From Longispora albida DSM 44784 (GTDB lineage Bacteria > Actinomycetota > Actinomycetes > Mycobacteriales > Micromonosporaceae), in assembly GCF_000379825.1 (NCBI RefSeq), contig NZ_KB903814.1, forward strand, positions 124,001 through 188,000: a DNA stretch of 64,000 bases, in the 5' to 3' direction. Position 1 is the stretch's first letter. Each line of letters opens with the position of its first letter. The translations under genes and the position numbers were made by a program. Positions 8,566 to 22,633 of this stretch are shown in pieces. The notes under the pieces are model-generated. The model was not told the DNA's origin. It ran no database searches and saw only the letters and a list, made by a program, of their open reading frames with translations.

Positions 8566-9333
8566 ATGCAGCACTTCGCCTGGATCATCGCTGTCCTGGT
8601 CGCGTGTTTCCTGGCCTGTACCGCCATGCTCGCGCTCCTCCGCCATCGGCGCCGCCGGCGGGACACCGACTCGCACAACGAGGCGTCCGCCGCGTTCATG
8701 GGCGTGGCCGGCACGTTCGCCGCGATCATCCTCGCCTTCGTCATAATCCTCGAGTACGAGGCGCTCAGCAGCGCGGAGCAGCAGACGTCCACCGAGGCCA
8801 GCCAGCTCCTCGAGCTGTACTGGGCCGCCCACGCCCTGCCGCCGGCCTCCGGTACGCCGCTCAAGGAGGCCGTCCTGCGCTACGGGGAACTCGTGGTCGG
8901 CGTCGAGTGGCCACGGATGGTGGACGGGAAGGTCGACGCGACGGAGGGCTGGGCGGCCGTGACGCGCATCCGGCTCGCCGTCGAGAACATCCAGCCGGCC
9001 GACGCCCGCCAGGCCACGTTCCTCGCCAGCGCCCAGCAGGCCACAGCCGACCTGGTCGCGGCCCGCCAGGCCCGGCTCGCCCTGGTCAACGCGACCGTCT
9101 CCCCCATCATCTGGCTCGTGCTGATCACGAGCTGCGCGGCGACGGTGTCCTGCGGGTTCCTGTTCCGCACCGAGCGGCTGAGCTCCCACGTGGTCATGAT
9201 GGGCTCGATCATCGTCGTCATCGTCCTCAACCTCCTCGTCGTGTACGAACTGGACCATCCCTTCAGCCGGGGCATCGCCGTGTCCCCAGCGTCCATCAGC
9301 GACGCGCTCGACCACATCCGCAGGCTCGGTTGA
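8566..9333 (+). CDS. DUF4239 / bestrophin-like membrane protein
   Basis: About 255 residues with an N-terminal membrane segment (IIAVLVACFLACTAMLALL), a basic HRRRRR stop-transfer stretch, a second hydrophobic helix (VAGTFAAIILAFVIIL), a soluble helical middle, and two C-terminal helices (IIWLVLITSCAATV and VVMMGSIIVVIVLNLLVV). This four-helix layout is that of DUF4239 proteins, which resemble bestrophin channels. It stands alone between two terminators, so it is not part of the flanking operons. Function is unknown; an ion-channel role would be inference. Confidence 0.75.
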   Translation: MQHFAWIIAVLVACFLACTAMLALLRHRRRRRDTDSHNEASAAFMGVAGTFAAIILAFVIILEYEALSSAEQQTSTEASQLLELYWAAHALPPASGTPLKEAVLRYGELVVGVEWPRMVDGKVDATEGWAAVTRIRLAVENIQPADARQATFLASAQQATADLVAARQARLALVNATVSPIIWLVLITSCAATVSCGFLFRTERLSSHVVMMGSIIVVIVLNLLVVYELDHPFSRGIAVSPASISDALDHIRRLG

Positions 9334-9389
9334 GCGCTCCGCTGTGACCTGACTCGGAGAAAGTCGCATTCGACCGGGTACGCATGGGT

Positions 9390-9395
9390 TAGCGT
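9390..9395 (+). promoter_or_regulatory. -10 box of a leaderless promoter
   Basis: TAGCGT lies 5 nt before the ATG at 9401, with TTCGAC about 15 bp upstream as a weak -35. Confidence 0.45.
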
Positions 9396-9400
9396 GAACT

Positions 9401-9655
9401 ATGGACCTCTACGCGGGGCTTGTCGACGACGACAAGAATGGTTTCTGGGCGTTCCTCACCGGCACGTGTGGCCTGCTGTGCTCACTGGGCAGCCTGGTGC
9501 TGTTCATCGCGGCCCTGATCAGCATCCTGCGCGCCGACCGGCTCAGCACGGCGGGCAAGGTGCTGTGGGCCGTCGTCGCGTTCGCGTTCCCCTTCGTCGG
9601 CAGCCTCGCCTGGTTCTTCTGGGGCAAGAACAACCAGGACAAGCTCGCCAGGTAA
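9401..9655 (+). CDS. Small membrane protein, PLDc_N-type
   Basis: 84 residues with two hydrophobic helices (about residues 20-42 and 52-70), ending FFWGKNNQDKLAR. The arrangement of helix, short basic loop (RADRLSTAGKVLW), helix and FVGSLAWFFWG is that of the phospholipase-D-nuclease N-terminal (PLDc_N) family of short membrane proteins. It has its own leaderless promoter and its own terminator at 9671-9701, so it is a monocistronic gene inserted between the two PKS operons. No role in the pathway is evident. Confidence 0.75.
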   Translation: MDLYAGLVDDDKNGFWAFLTGTCGLLCSLGSLVLFIAALISILRADRLSTAGKVLWAVVAFAFPFVGSLAWFFWGKNNQDKLAR

Positions 9656-9670
9656 CCCACTCGAAACGAC

Positions 9671-9701
9671 CCGGGGCCGGCATACCGGCCCCGGATTTTT
9701 T
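9671..9701 (+). terminator. Canonical Rho-independent terminator
   Basis: A 10-bp stem, CCGGGGCCGG (9671-9680) with CCGGCCCCGG (9685-9694), a CATA loop and a TTTTTT run at 9696-9701. It ends the 9401 gene and insulates the ACP-PKS operon. Confidence 0.9.
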
Positions 9702-9759
9702 ACGCGCCGCGAACAGTGCCTGACACCGTCGCGGGACGGGATTTCGCGAGGTCAGCGAC

Positions 9760-9788
9760 GATCAGTCACACGTCAGGAGGACGTCAGG
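9760..9788 (+). promoter_or_regulatory. SARP-type operator before the ACP-PKS operon
   Basis: GATCAGT, CGTCAGG and CGTCAGG begin at 9760, 9771 and 9782, each separated by 4 bp, giving exact 11-bp spacing of a TCAG core. A further TCAG at 9752 is one base out of register. The array ends 43 bp before the ATG at 9832. CGTCAG is the reverse complement of the CTGACG core at 5880-5908, so one activator could serve both PKS operons. Confidence 0.6.
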
Positions 9789-9831
9789 CCCGGCTGCTTC
9801 ACTCACTGGTGAGCCCGTCGGAAGGATCACC

Positions 9832-10134
9832 ATGACGCCCACCCTGACCCGCCTGCACGGCATCCCGCGCTCCGAACGGTACGAGGCGCTCGAAGAGCTG
9901 GTGGTCGGCGAGTTCAAGGCCACACTGCTCATGACGCCGGACGAGGAGCTCCCGCTCGACGAGAGCTTCTTCGACATCGGCTTCACCTCGCTGCTGATCG
10001 CCGACATCAAGCAGAAGCTCGAAACGCTGCTCGGCTGCACGATCAGCGCGAACGTGCTCTTCAACAGCCCCACTGTGGAGCGGCTCGTCGAGCACCTCAC
10101 CGACGAGGTGCTGACAGACCTGTTCCCGCGCTAG
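9832..10134 (+). CDS. Discrete acyl carrier protein
   Basis: 100 residues. The phosphopantetheine site is GFTSL with Ser53, preceded by FFDI and followed by LIADIKQKLETLL (recognition helix II). This is an intact carrier protein made separately from the modular ACPs. ATG at 9832 follows GGAAGG. It is the first gene of the operon with the reducing PKS, 168 bp upstream of it. It is probably loaded by the ligase at 291 or used to hand a starter or product to a tailoring enzyme. The minus operon begins with a Ser-less relative of this protein. Confidence 0.9.
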   Translation: MTPTLTRLHGIPRSERYEALEELVVGEFKATLLMTPDEELPLDESFFDIGFTSLLIADIKQKLETLLGCTISANVLFNSPTVERLVEHLTDEVLTDLFPR

Positions 10135-10184
10135 CGCCGCTGCCGCCGCTAAGCCCTGCTAGTCCTTCCTCCCCCCCTTGTTTC

Positions 10185-10257
10185 CTCGCTGGGCGCACCT
10201 GGCGCGATGAGCGCTGGCCGAGTCACCGCCAGCACGGCAGGCCGGCCGCCCAGCGAG
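10185..10257 (+). repeat. Long-range inverted repeat in the PKS leader
   Basis: CTCGCTGGGCG (10185-10195) and CGCCCAGCGAG (10247-10257) are perfect 11-bp complements separated by 51 nt. They lie between the ACP stop and the PKS start at 10303, just after a pyrimidine tract at about 10172-10187. They could form an mRNA stem that affects ACP-to-PKS read-through, or be chance in GC-rich DNA. Confidence 0.35.
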
Positions 10258-10302
10258 CCCCCGCACCTCGCCGGGACGAACCCGGCGCGGAAGGAGTCTG
10301 CC

Positions 10303-16403
<6,101 letters not shown>

Positions 16404-16404
<1 letters not shown>

Positions 16405-17171
16405 TGGGCGGCGGGGACTGGTTCTGGCCGACCGAGCCCGACCCGGACGCGACGATCAGGCTCTTCATGTTCCCGTACGCGGGCGGCAGCGCACCGATCT
16501 TCGAAGAGTGGCGGCCGCTGTTCCCTGCGGACGTGTCGATGCAGGCTGTGCAGCTGCCCGGCCGGTTCAACCGGGGCTCCGAGCCCCGGCACCGGGACAT
16601 GGAACCGCTGGTCGAGGCGGTCGCGGAGGCGTTCATGTCCGAGCTGGACCACCGGCCGTACGCGCTGTTCGGCCACTCGATGGGCGCGCTGCTGGCCTAC
16701 CGGCTGGCCGTGCGGCTGGAGGAGGAGACGGGTGCGGGTCCCGTGCTGCTCGGCGCGGCCGGCTGGTCACCGGAGGGGTTCACCATGCCCAGCATGGAAC
16801 TGGTGAACCTCCCCCAGCCGGAGCTGGTCGACTGGATCGTGAACCTGGGCTCGCTGCCACCGGCGGCGTACGCGCCCGAGGTGCTCGACCTGACTGTCCC
16901 GCCGGTCCGGGCCGACCTGGAGATCTGCGCGAAGTACCTCGACGACGGCGCGCGGGTGTCCTGCCCGATCGTCAGCTACAGCGGGCGGGACGACCCGCTG
17001 CACGACCGGTCCGGGCCGGGTTCCTGGGCCGGGCGGACGCCGGAGTTCCTCGGCAACTCCGAGTTCCCCGGCGGGCACTTCTTCCTCTACGACGCGGTAC
17101 TGCCGATCGCGGCCGACCTGACCCGGCACCTGCTCCGGGCCGCAGAGACCGCACCGGCCTGGAACTTCTAG
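16404..17171 (+). CDS. Type II thioesterase
   Basis: 255 residues of the RifR/TEII alpha/beta-hydrolase family, complete. MFPYAGGSA, VQLPGR and GHSMGALLAYRLA with nucleophile Ser92 are diagnostic; the C-terminal FPGGHFFLYD carries the catalytic His. The ATG shares its A with the stop codon of the PKS (TGATG), so it is translated with the synthase. It should remove aberrant acyl chains from the module ACP or discrete ACP. Whether it also releases the product is not known; neither PKS has its own thioesterase domain. Confidence 0.93.
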
Positions 17172-17179
17172 GAGGACTC

Positions 17180-17548
17180 GTGAACTACAACCAGATCGCG
17201 GCACGCTACATCGAGGCGTGGAACACCGCCGACCCGGCGGAGCGACGGAAGATCATCGATGAGATCTGGGCCGAGGACGGCTCGTACCGCAACCGGCTGT
17301 TCGTCGCCGACGGCCGGGACATGCTCGACGCGGTCGCCGGCACCGCCCAGTCGGAGTACGCGGAGAAGGGCCTGTCCTACCGGACCTGCGGCGACGCGTA
17401 CGGCCACCACAACGGATTCAAGTTCACCTGGGTACTCGCCGACGCCCAGGGCGTGGTGGACACCTACGGCGAGGAGTTCGTGATCCTCGACGAGGCCGGC
17501 CGGATCAAGACCTGCTACCAGTTCGGGCTCCGGCCGCCGGCCATCTGA
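17180..17548 (+). CDS. NTF2/SnoaL-like protein, copy 1
   Basis: 122 residues with the cone-shaped NTF2/SnoaL-like fold pattern: an N-terminal helix (YNQIAARYIEAWN), RKIIDEIWAEDGSYRNR, then beta strands with YGHHNGFKFTWVL and a final YQFGLRPP. Family members include polyketide cyclases, dehydratases, isomerases and hydroxylases. The GTG start follows AGGAGG, 8 bp after the thioesterase stop, so it belongs to the PKS operon. It is a close paralogue of the gene at 17641. A ring-forming or isomerising role on the polyketide is inference. Confidence 0.85.
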   Translation: MNYNQIAARYIEAWNTADPAERRKIIDEIWAEDGSYRNRLFVADGRDMLDAVAGTAQSEYAEKGLSYRTCGDAYGHHNGFKFTWVLADAQGVVDTYGEEFVILDEAGRIKTCYQFGLRPPAI

Positions 17549-17580
17549 ACCCGCGTACGGCCCCGCTCCGTGCGGCTGGA

Positions 17581-17596
17581 TGTTTCACGTGAATCA
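17581..17596. other. Probable parS centromere site (ParB binding)
   Basis: TGTTTCACGTGAATCA matches the widely conserved parS sequence TGTTTCACGTGAAACA at 15 of 16 positions. It lies within a 20-bp near-palindrome (17579-17598) with one mismatched pair. It is intergenic, between the two NTF2-like genes. ParB-parS complexes organise the origin region in actinomycetes, where parS sites cluster near oriC. No other match was found on reading the window. Confidence 0.8.
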
Positions 17597-17640
17597 TCCT
17601 ATTTGCCGGGCAGGGCCACCCGGAAGAGAGGACACGAGCA

Positions 17641-18009
17641 ATGGACTACAACCGGCTCGCCGACCGCTACATCGCCTCGTGGAACGCTGACGACCCGGCC
17701 GAGCGCCGCAAGATCATTGACGAGATCTGGGCGGAGGACGGCACGTACGTCAACCGGGTCTTCGCCGTGCAGGGCCGCGACTACATCGACTTCGCGGTGG
17801 GGCGGGCGCACGCCGAGTACGCGCAGAAGGGTTTCTCCTTCCGCTCCCAGGGCAACGCCTACGGGCACCACAACGGCTTCAAGTTCGGCTGGGTGATGGT
17901 GGACGAGCGGGGCGAGGTGGACACGTACGGCGAGGACTTCATGCTCGTCGACGACAATGGACAGATCACTGTGGACTACCAGTTCGCGATGAAACGCCCC
18001 TCCGTGTAG
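17641..18009 (+). CDS. NTF2/SnoaL-like protein, copy 2
   Basis: 122 residues, same length as copy 1. Shared blocks include ADDPAERRKIIDEIWAEDG, NR at the start of the first strand, YGHHNGFKF, and YGE plus a C-terminal YQF. They clearly arose by tandem duplication. The ATG follows GAGAGGACACGAGCA, a weak ribosome site, and a 92-bp gap with the parS site separates the copies, so this one may be read through from the PKS operon or have its own promoter. Divergence is concentrated in the pocket-facing middle (residues 45-70), which could mean different substrates. Function inferred only from fold and context. Confidence 0.85.
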   Translation: MDYNRLADRYIASWNADDPAERRKIIDEIWAEDGTYVNRVFAVQGRDYIDFAVGRAHAEYAQKGFSFRSQGNAYGHHNGFKFGWVMVDERGEVDTYGEDFMLVDDNGQITVDYQFAMKRPSV

Positions 18010-18017
18010 CCACCGCC

Positions 18018-18048
18018 GGGGCCTGGTGCCGTCACCTGGCCAGGCCCC
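18018..18048 (+). terminator. Hairpin terminator after the NTF2-like gene
   Basis: A 9-bp stem, GGGGCCTGG (18018-18026) with CCAGGCCCC (18040-18048), and a 13-nt loop. It starts 8 bp after the stop at 18009 and marks the end of the PKS operon. Confidence 0.65.
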
Positions 18049-18053
18049 CGCGC

Positions 18054-18059
18054 TACCTT
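18054..18059 (+). promoter_or_regulatory. -10 box of a leaderless promoter
   Basis: TACCTT lies 7 nt before the ATG at 18067, directly after the terminator hairpin. Confidence 0.45.
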
Positions 18060-18066
18060 TCACGGC

Positions 18067-19101
18067 ATGTCCTTCACCAAGATCTCGCAGGCGCTGGCCT
18101 CGGCGAGCGACGAGCAGCTCGGCCTGCTCGTCCAGAACGCGGCCGTGCTGGGCATCGGCGGCGCTTCCGGCGTCGCCGACGTGGACGGCGTGCCCGTGTT
18201 CGTCAAGCGCATCCCGCTCACCGACCTGGAACGCTTCCACCCCCAGTCCACGGCGAACCTGTTCGGCCTGCCGCCACACTGCCAATATGGCGTCGGCGGA
18301 GCCGGATTCGGCGCCTGGCGCGAGCTGGCTGCGCACCGGCTGACGACCGGCTGGGTCCTGGCCGGAAAAACCAGAAGCTTTCCTCTGCTGTACCACTGGC
18401 GTGTGCTCCCCGGTGCTCCCTCAGTCCCGGAGGAGCACGCTGACATCGAGGCCGTCGCCAGCCTGTGGGACGGGTCGCCAGCCGTGCGGAGGCGGCTGGA
18501 GGCCCTGGCCGGAGCAACGTGGAGTGTGGCGCTGTTCCTGGAGTACGTGCCGCACAACCTCGACGAGTGGCTGGCGGCCGGCGCGCCCGATCTCCAGCTG
18601 GTCGAGCGGGAGCTGCTGGCCGGTACCGCGTTCATGCGGGCCAGCGGGCTCCTGCACTTCGACCCGCACTTCCGCAACGTGCTCACCGACGGCAACCGGC
18701 TGCTGTTCGGCGACCTCGGGCTGGCCACCTCCCCGGCCTTCGAGCTGTCGGCCACGGAGCGGGAGTTCGCGGCCCGCAACGCCGGGCACGACGAGGGGTA
18801 CGTGACGATGTGCCTGGTCAACTGGCTGGTCAGGACGGTGGTCGGCGCTCCGGCGGGCACCACGACAGCCGAACGCTACGCCTACGTGCGGCGGGTCGCC
18901 GCCGGGCACGAGCCCACCGGCGTACCGGACGACGTCGCCGCGATGATCATGCGGCACGCGCCACTGACGACGGTGATGAACGACTTCTACTGGCAGGTGT
19001 TCGGCGGCAACCCGGCAGCGGAGTTCCCGGCCACTGCGGTCGAACACCACCTCGCTGCCCGGGTGCCTGGGGCCGCCCAGGCTGGTCACCGGCCCGGCTG
19101 A
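18067..19101 (+). CDS. Protein-kinase-fold protein
   Basis: 344 residues. The segment GLLHFDPHFRNVLTDGNRLLFGDLGLA (residues about 194-220, given here only as landmarks HFDPHFRN and GDLGLA) resembles the HxDxxxxN catalytic loop and the DLG version of the DFG motif of eukaryotic-like kinases and APH enzymes. An N-terminal VFVKRIPLTDLE stretch can supply the ATP-binding Lys. There is no membrane helix or PASTA domain. It stands alone with its own leaderless promoter and converges on the monooxygenase gene, overlapping it by 16 bp. Substrate unknown; it could be a small-molecule or protein kinase. Confidence 0.75.
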   Translation: MSFTKISQALASASDEQLGLLVQNAAVLGIGGASGVADVDGVPVFVKRIPLTDLERFHPQSTANLFGLPPHCQYGVGGAGFGAWRELAAHRLTTGWVLAGKTRSFPLLYHWRVLPGAPSVPEEHADIEAVASLWDGSPAVRRRLEALAGATWSVALFLEYVPHNLDEWLAAGAPDLQLVERELLAGTAFMRASGLLHFDPHFRNVLTDGNRLLFGDLGLATSPAFELSATEREFAARNAGHDEGYVTMCLVNWLVRTVVGAPAGTTTAERYAYVRRVAAGHEPTGVPDDVAAMIMRHAPLTTVMNDFYWQVFGGNPAAEFPATAVEHHLAARVPGAAQAGHRPG

Positions 19102-20681
19102 CCCTCACTTTCGGTGAACTGAGGTGCTCCGCAAGCTCGGTGGATGGCGGCCGTGATCTGCTCCGTGTCAGCAGTGGGCAGGACGGCCGCGATGTGCCCG
19201 TCGGGGCGGATGAGGTGCGCACTGCCGGGAGTGGCGGAGAGCAGAGCGGCGATCCGGCCGTCGTCGTCGAGGTGGGGCAGGGCGTGCACCCGGGTCGCGG
19301 GGCCGGCCGCGTGGCGGGCTTCCGTGAGGCGGGCCGGGTCGGCCAGCAGCAGGAGGAAACCTGTGCCGATCAGCTGCCGCAGCCGGGTGGGGCGGCCTCC
19401 CGCCTGGCACGGGGCATCGGGACAGAGGACGCCTGGCACCGGCGGCCGCGCGGCCAGCGGCCGTTCGTCGAAGGCACCGGGGTGGTCGGGCGGCGTGGTC
19501 AGGGGCGAGTGGAGGTACCAGTATGGTTCCGCCTGGTTCCCTGAGTTGACGGCGTCGCGGGCGGCGGGGTCGGTGAGTGCGCGTTCGAGGGTGTCGTGCG
19601 CGTGCTGGCGGTCGGCCACGGTCTGCGGGATGAGGAACCGCAGCGTGCCGTTGGTGACGCGCAGGTTCTCCAGCGCCGCAGGGTGACGCTCGGCGTGGTA
19701 GCTGTCGAGCAGGGCGGCGGGGGCCTGTCCATGCCAGGTGAGGGCGAGTTTCCACGCAAGGTTGTCCGCGTCCTGCAGGCCCGAGTTCAGGCCCCTGGCA
19801 CCGTGCGGGATGAACCGGTGCGCGGCGTCGCCAGCCAGGAAGACCACGCGGTCCCGGGCGAAGGACGGTGCCAGGCGCTGTTCGACGTGATAGACGCTGG
19901 CCCACCGCACCTCGTACGGCCGGTCGCCGATCACGGCGCGGACCCGCTGGTCGAACCGCCCGCTGGCCCGGTCGGCCGCGAGGTCGAAGCCGGGTTCGAC
20001 CTGCCAGTCGACGCGCCAGGTCTCTTCCGGGCACTGGTGGATGAGCACCTGCCGTCCCGGGTGGAACGGCGGGTCGAAGTGGAAGCGGCGTTCGCGGGGG
20101 AACGGCAGGTCGGCACGCAGGTCGACGATGAGGAACCTGTCGGGATAAGACCGGCCTTCGAAGCCGATTCCGGCGACGTCGCGGACCGTGCTGTGCGCGC
20201 CGTCGGCTCCGATCAGGTGGCTGCCCGCCAGTACCCGGGTGCCGGTGTCCACCAGCACGCCGTCCGGGCTGATCGTGGCGTCGGCCACCGGCTCGCCCCA
20301 GCGCAGCTCGATCAGTGGTTCCCGTGCGGCCCGGTCCCGCAGCGCTGCCTCGACCTCGGTCTGGGAGATGTTGGCCCACGGCGGGAACGGGCTGTCGCCG
20401 GGATCGGGGTATGTGACGGCGCGCAGTTCCTGACCCCGGTAGTAGGTCCGGCCGGTCCCCCACGGCGTCGCGTGCGCCAGGATCCGCCCCGCGCAGCCGG
20501 CCCGGTCGAAGATGTCGAACACGTCGCGCTGGAACGCGATGGCGCGGGACCCTTCCGTGTTGGGCCCGGTGCGGGCCTCCAGGATGACCACCGGCACCTT
20601 GTGCCGGGCGAGCAGCAGGGCGGTGGTCAGGCCGACGGGCCCCGCCCCGGCGATGATCACCGGGCGAGCAGCCGTGCCCAC
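19086..20681 (-). CDS. FAD-dependent aromatic monooxygenase (PheA/TfdB type)
   Basis: 531 residues of the class A flavoprotein hydroxylase family. The Rossmann motif GAGPVGLTTALLLAR at the N-terminus binds FAD, GADGAHSTVRD near residue 160 is the DG motif, and FLAGDAAHRFIPHGARGLN near 285-303 is the GD motif. A thioredoxin-like C-terminal part (LLLLADPARL onward) is typical of the longer subgroup. It normally hydroxylates phenols or polyketide rings with NADPH. Its start overlaps the FMN oxidase gene by 25 bp, so both are in an operon led by an EF-hand protein. The two PKS operons nearby do not obviously make aromatics, so the substrate is open. Confidence 0.9.
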   Translation of the reverse strand: MGTAARPVIIAGAGPVGLTTALLLARHKVPVVILEARTGPNTEGSRAIAFQRDVFDIFDRAGCAGRILAHATPWGTGRTYYRGQELRAVTYPDPGDSPFPPWANISQTEVEAALRDRAAREPLIELRWGEPVADATISPDGVLVDTGTRVLAGSHLIGADGAHSTVRDVAGIGFEGRSYPDRFLIVDLRADLPFPRERRFHFDPPFHPGRQVLIHQCPEETWRVDWQVEPGFDLAADRASGRFDQRVRAVIGDRPYEVRWASVYHVEQRLAPSFARDRVVFLAGDAAHRFIPHGARGLNSGLQDADNLAWKLALTWHGQAPAALLDSYHAERHPAALENLRVTNGTLRFLIPQTVADRQHAHDTLERALTDPAARDAVNSGNQAEPYWYLHSPLTTPPDHPGAFDERPLAARPPVPGVLCPDAPCQAGGRPTRLRQLIGTGFLLLLADPARLTEARHAAGPATRVHALPHLDDDGRIAALLSATPGSAHLIRPDGHIAAVLPTADTEQITAAIHRACGAPQFTESEGQPGR

Positions 20682-21748
20682 GTCCCGGTCTCCGCCACGA
20701 TCAGGCTCCGGTCCAGGTCGTCAGGTCCGGAGCATCCGCACAGCGCGAGCGCGGTCAGCAGTTCCTCGCTGATCATCTCCAGGAGGTGTCCCGCCGCGTC
20801 CTCGCCGCCGGCCGCCAGCGCCCACAGCACCGGCCGGCCAGCGAAGACGCCTCGCGCTCCCAGCGCCAGTGCCTTCACCACGTCGGAACCGGTGCGCACG
20901 CCACCGTCCACATACACGTCGCACCGGCCGGCCACCGCTGCGGCGATGCCGGGCAGTGCCAGCAGCGCGGGTACCGCGGCGTCGAGCTGCCGGCCACCGT
21001 GGTTGGACACGATGACCCCGTCCACACCCGCATCCGCTGCCCGTACCGCGTCGGCGGCGGTCAGCACTCCCTTCAGGATCAGCGGCAGGGAGCTCAGTCC
21101 CCGGTACCAGTCCAGGTCCCGCCAGGTCGTCGTCTGGTCGAGCCCGGCGTCGAGGAGCTGTTTCAGTGTCGGCGCGGCAGCTGGGGACTGCGCGCCCAGG
21201 TTGACCGCCGCCGCAGGGAACGGCTGCTGGAACCGGTGCGCGCGGTCGCGTGGCCGTACCCCGTGCACCGGGGAATCGGCGGTCAGCACCACTCCCCGGT
21301 AGCCGGCGGCCTGGGCCCGCGCGACGAGGCCCGCGACCAGATCCCGGTCCCGTAGCGGGTAAACCTGCAGCCACAGTGGACTGCCGCCCGCAGCGACGGC
21401 GATGTCTTCCAGCGTGTGCCCGGCGTACATGCTGACGACCATCAGTGCCCCGTGCCGGCTGGCTGCGCGGGCCACGGCCAGTTCCCCGTCCGGATGCACC
21501 ATGGTGTGATAGGCCAGCGGCGCGATCCCTACCGGCAGGCCCACCTGAGTGCCCGCGAAACTGGTGGCGGCTGTGACCGCCGAGACATCGGCCAGCACTC
21601 TCGGAGCCAGCCACAGACCGGCGAAGCTGGCCAGGTTGCCGCGCAGTGTGCTCTCCCCGCCAGCGCCGCCGGTGATGTAGTCCCACACCGCCGGGGGCGT
21701 CACCGCTCTGGCCAGCGCTTCGTACCCGGCCACAGTCGTCGGCCGCAC
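20657..21748 (-). CDS. FMN-dependent alpha-hydroxy-acid oxidase
   Basis: 363 residues of the glycolate oxidase / lactate oxidase / mandelate dehydrogenase family, a TIM barrel with FMN. The catalytic pair is in SNHGGRQLD (His and Arg), the FMN-contacting Lys is in LILKGVLTAADA, and DGGVRTGSDVVKALALGA is the phosphate-binding loop. The N-terminus matches the family (WDYITGGAGGESTLRGN). It lies 2 bp after the EF-hand gene and overlaps the monooxygenase gene. It would oxidise an L-2-hydroxy acid to the 2-keto acid with oxygen or another acceptor. Confidence 0.92.
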   Translation of the reverse strand: MRPTTVAGYEALARAVTPPAVWDYITGGAGGESTLRGNLASFAGLWLAPRVLADVSAVTAATSFAGTQVGLPVGIAPLAYHTMVHPDGELAVARAASRHGALMVVSMYAGHTLEDIAVAAGGSPLWLQVYPLRDRDLVAGLVARAQAAGYRGVVLTADSPVHGVRPRDRAHRFQQPFPAAAVNLGAQSPAAAPTLKQLLDAGLDQTTTWRDLDWYRGLSSLPLILKGVLTAADAVRAADAGVDGVIVSNHGGRQLDAAVPALLALPGIAAAVAGRCDVYVDGGVRTGSDVVKALALGARGVFAGRPVLWALAAGGEDAAGHLLEMISEELLTALALCGCSGPDDLDRSLIVAETGTWARLLAR

Positions 21749-21750
21749 GG

Positions 21751-22305
21751 TCAGACCTTGCCGAACATCCAGTTGCCGGGGGCGTCGGGATCCGAGCTGG
21801 TGTAGAACTCGGCGACGCCGCGCTTGATCTCCTCGACGCTCAGGCCGCCGTCACCGTCACGGTCCATCCGGCCGAAGGCCGAACGGCACTCGTCCTCCGT
21901 CAGCTCGGCCAGTCCCGGGAGGTGCCGGAACTCGGGATAGCTGATCAGTCCGTCACCGTCGACATCGGTGATGACGTTGCAGGCCGCGACGACTCTCCCG
22001 AACGTCGCCTCGACCGCGTCGCCCTCCTGGAAGTCGGCGGACAGCAGGCGATCACGGAACTCCTGCCGCACGATCCTGCCGTCGCCGTCGGCGTCCGCCC
22101 CGCTCAGCGCGGTCCACAGTTCCTCGTAGGCCGACAGCACAGCCTGGGCCCGCTCGTTGTCGTCCGGTACGGAGAAATAGGCCAGGAACCGGCGGGCGAT
22201 CGACTGGAAGTCAGCGGCCTCCAGGTAGCCGCTGCCATCGGCGTCGAGCATGTCGAAACGCTTGTCGAGCTTGCGAACCAGGAAATCCGGCGCCACTGCG
22301 GACAT
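21751..22305 (-). CDS. Four-EF-hand calcium-binding protein (calerythrin-like)
   Basis: 184 residues with four canonical 12-residue loops: DADGSGYLEAAD, DADGDGRIVRQE, DVDGDGLISYPE and DRDGDGGLSVEE. All have Asp at loop positions 1, 3 and 5 and Glu or Asp at 12, so all four should bind calcium. Length and spacing resemble calerythrin of Saccharopolyspora erythraea. The start at 22305 was chosen over one six codons upstream because GGGGTGG precedes it. It leads an operon with the FMN oxidase and FAD monooxygenase, an unusual partner set that suggests calcium-linked control or a structural role. Confidence 0.93.
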   Translation of the reverse strand: MSAVAPDFLVRKLDKRFDMLDADGSGYLEAADFQSIARRFLAYFSVPDDNERAQAVLSAYEELWTALSGADADGDGRIVRQEFRDRLLSADFQEGDAVEATFGRVVAACNVITDVDGDGLISYPEFRHLPGLAELTEDECRSAFGRMDRDGDGGLSVEEIKRGVAEFYTSSDPDAPGNWMFGKV

Positions 22306-22633
22306 CACGCCACCCCTCATCACGGCGATCCATGCGGGGGGCGATGCGCAGCAAATGTCGCTTCATACGATACCGGTGACCCTCGGACGGCCACGCCGGA
22401 ACGCGTCAGGCGCTGGCCGGCCGCCGGGGTATCCGGGCCTCGCGAAGATCCACCGTAGACCCGCCGTTGTCGTGATCTCCCCGCGCACGCCGGCTGTGTG
22501 CGGGTCTCGAAAACCAGTCTTCCGCTTTTACTGGTGTTACCGGTACGCTCCCAGGTGCGACATTCCGCCCACTCAGCCGACGCTGCCCCCGAACCTCCGG
22601 CAGGCCGGTCCGCGCCATCCGAGGAGCCTGCGC
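22306..22633. other. Divergent intergenic region
   Basis: 328 bp between the EF-hand operon and the MFS exporter. No convincing gene is seen. A possible -10 TACGCT lies at 22544-22549 on the plus strand without a good -35. No clear operator palindrome was found. Confidence 0.4.
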
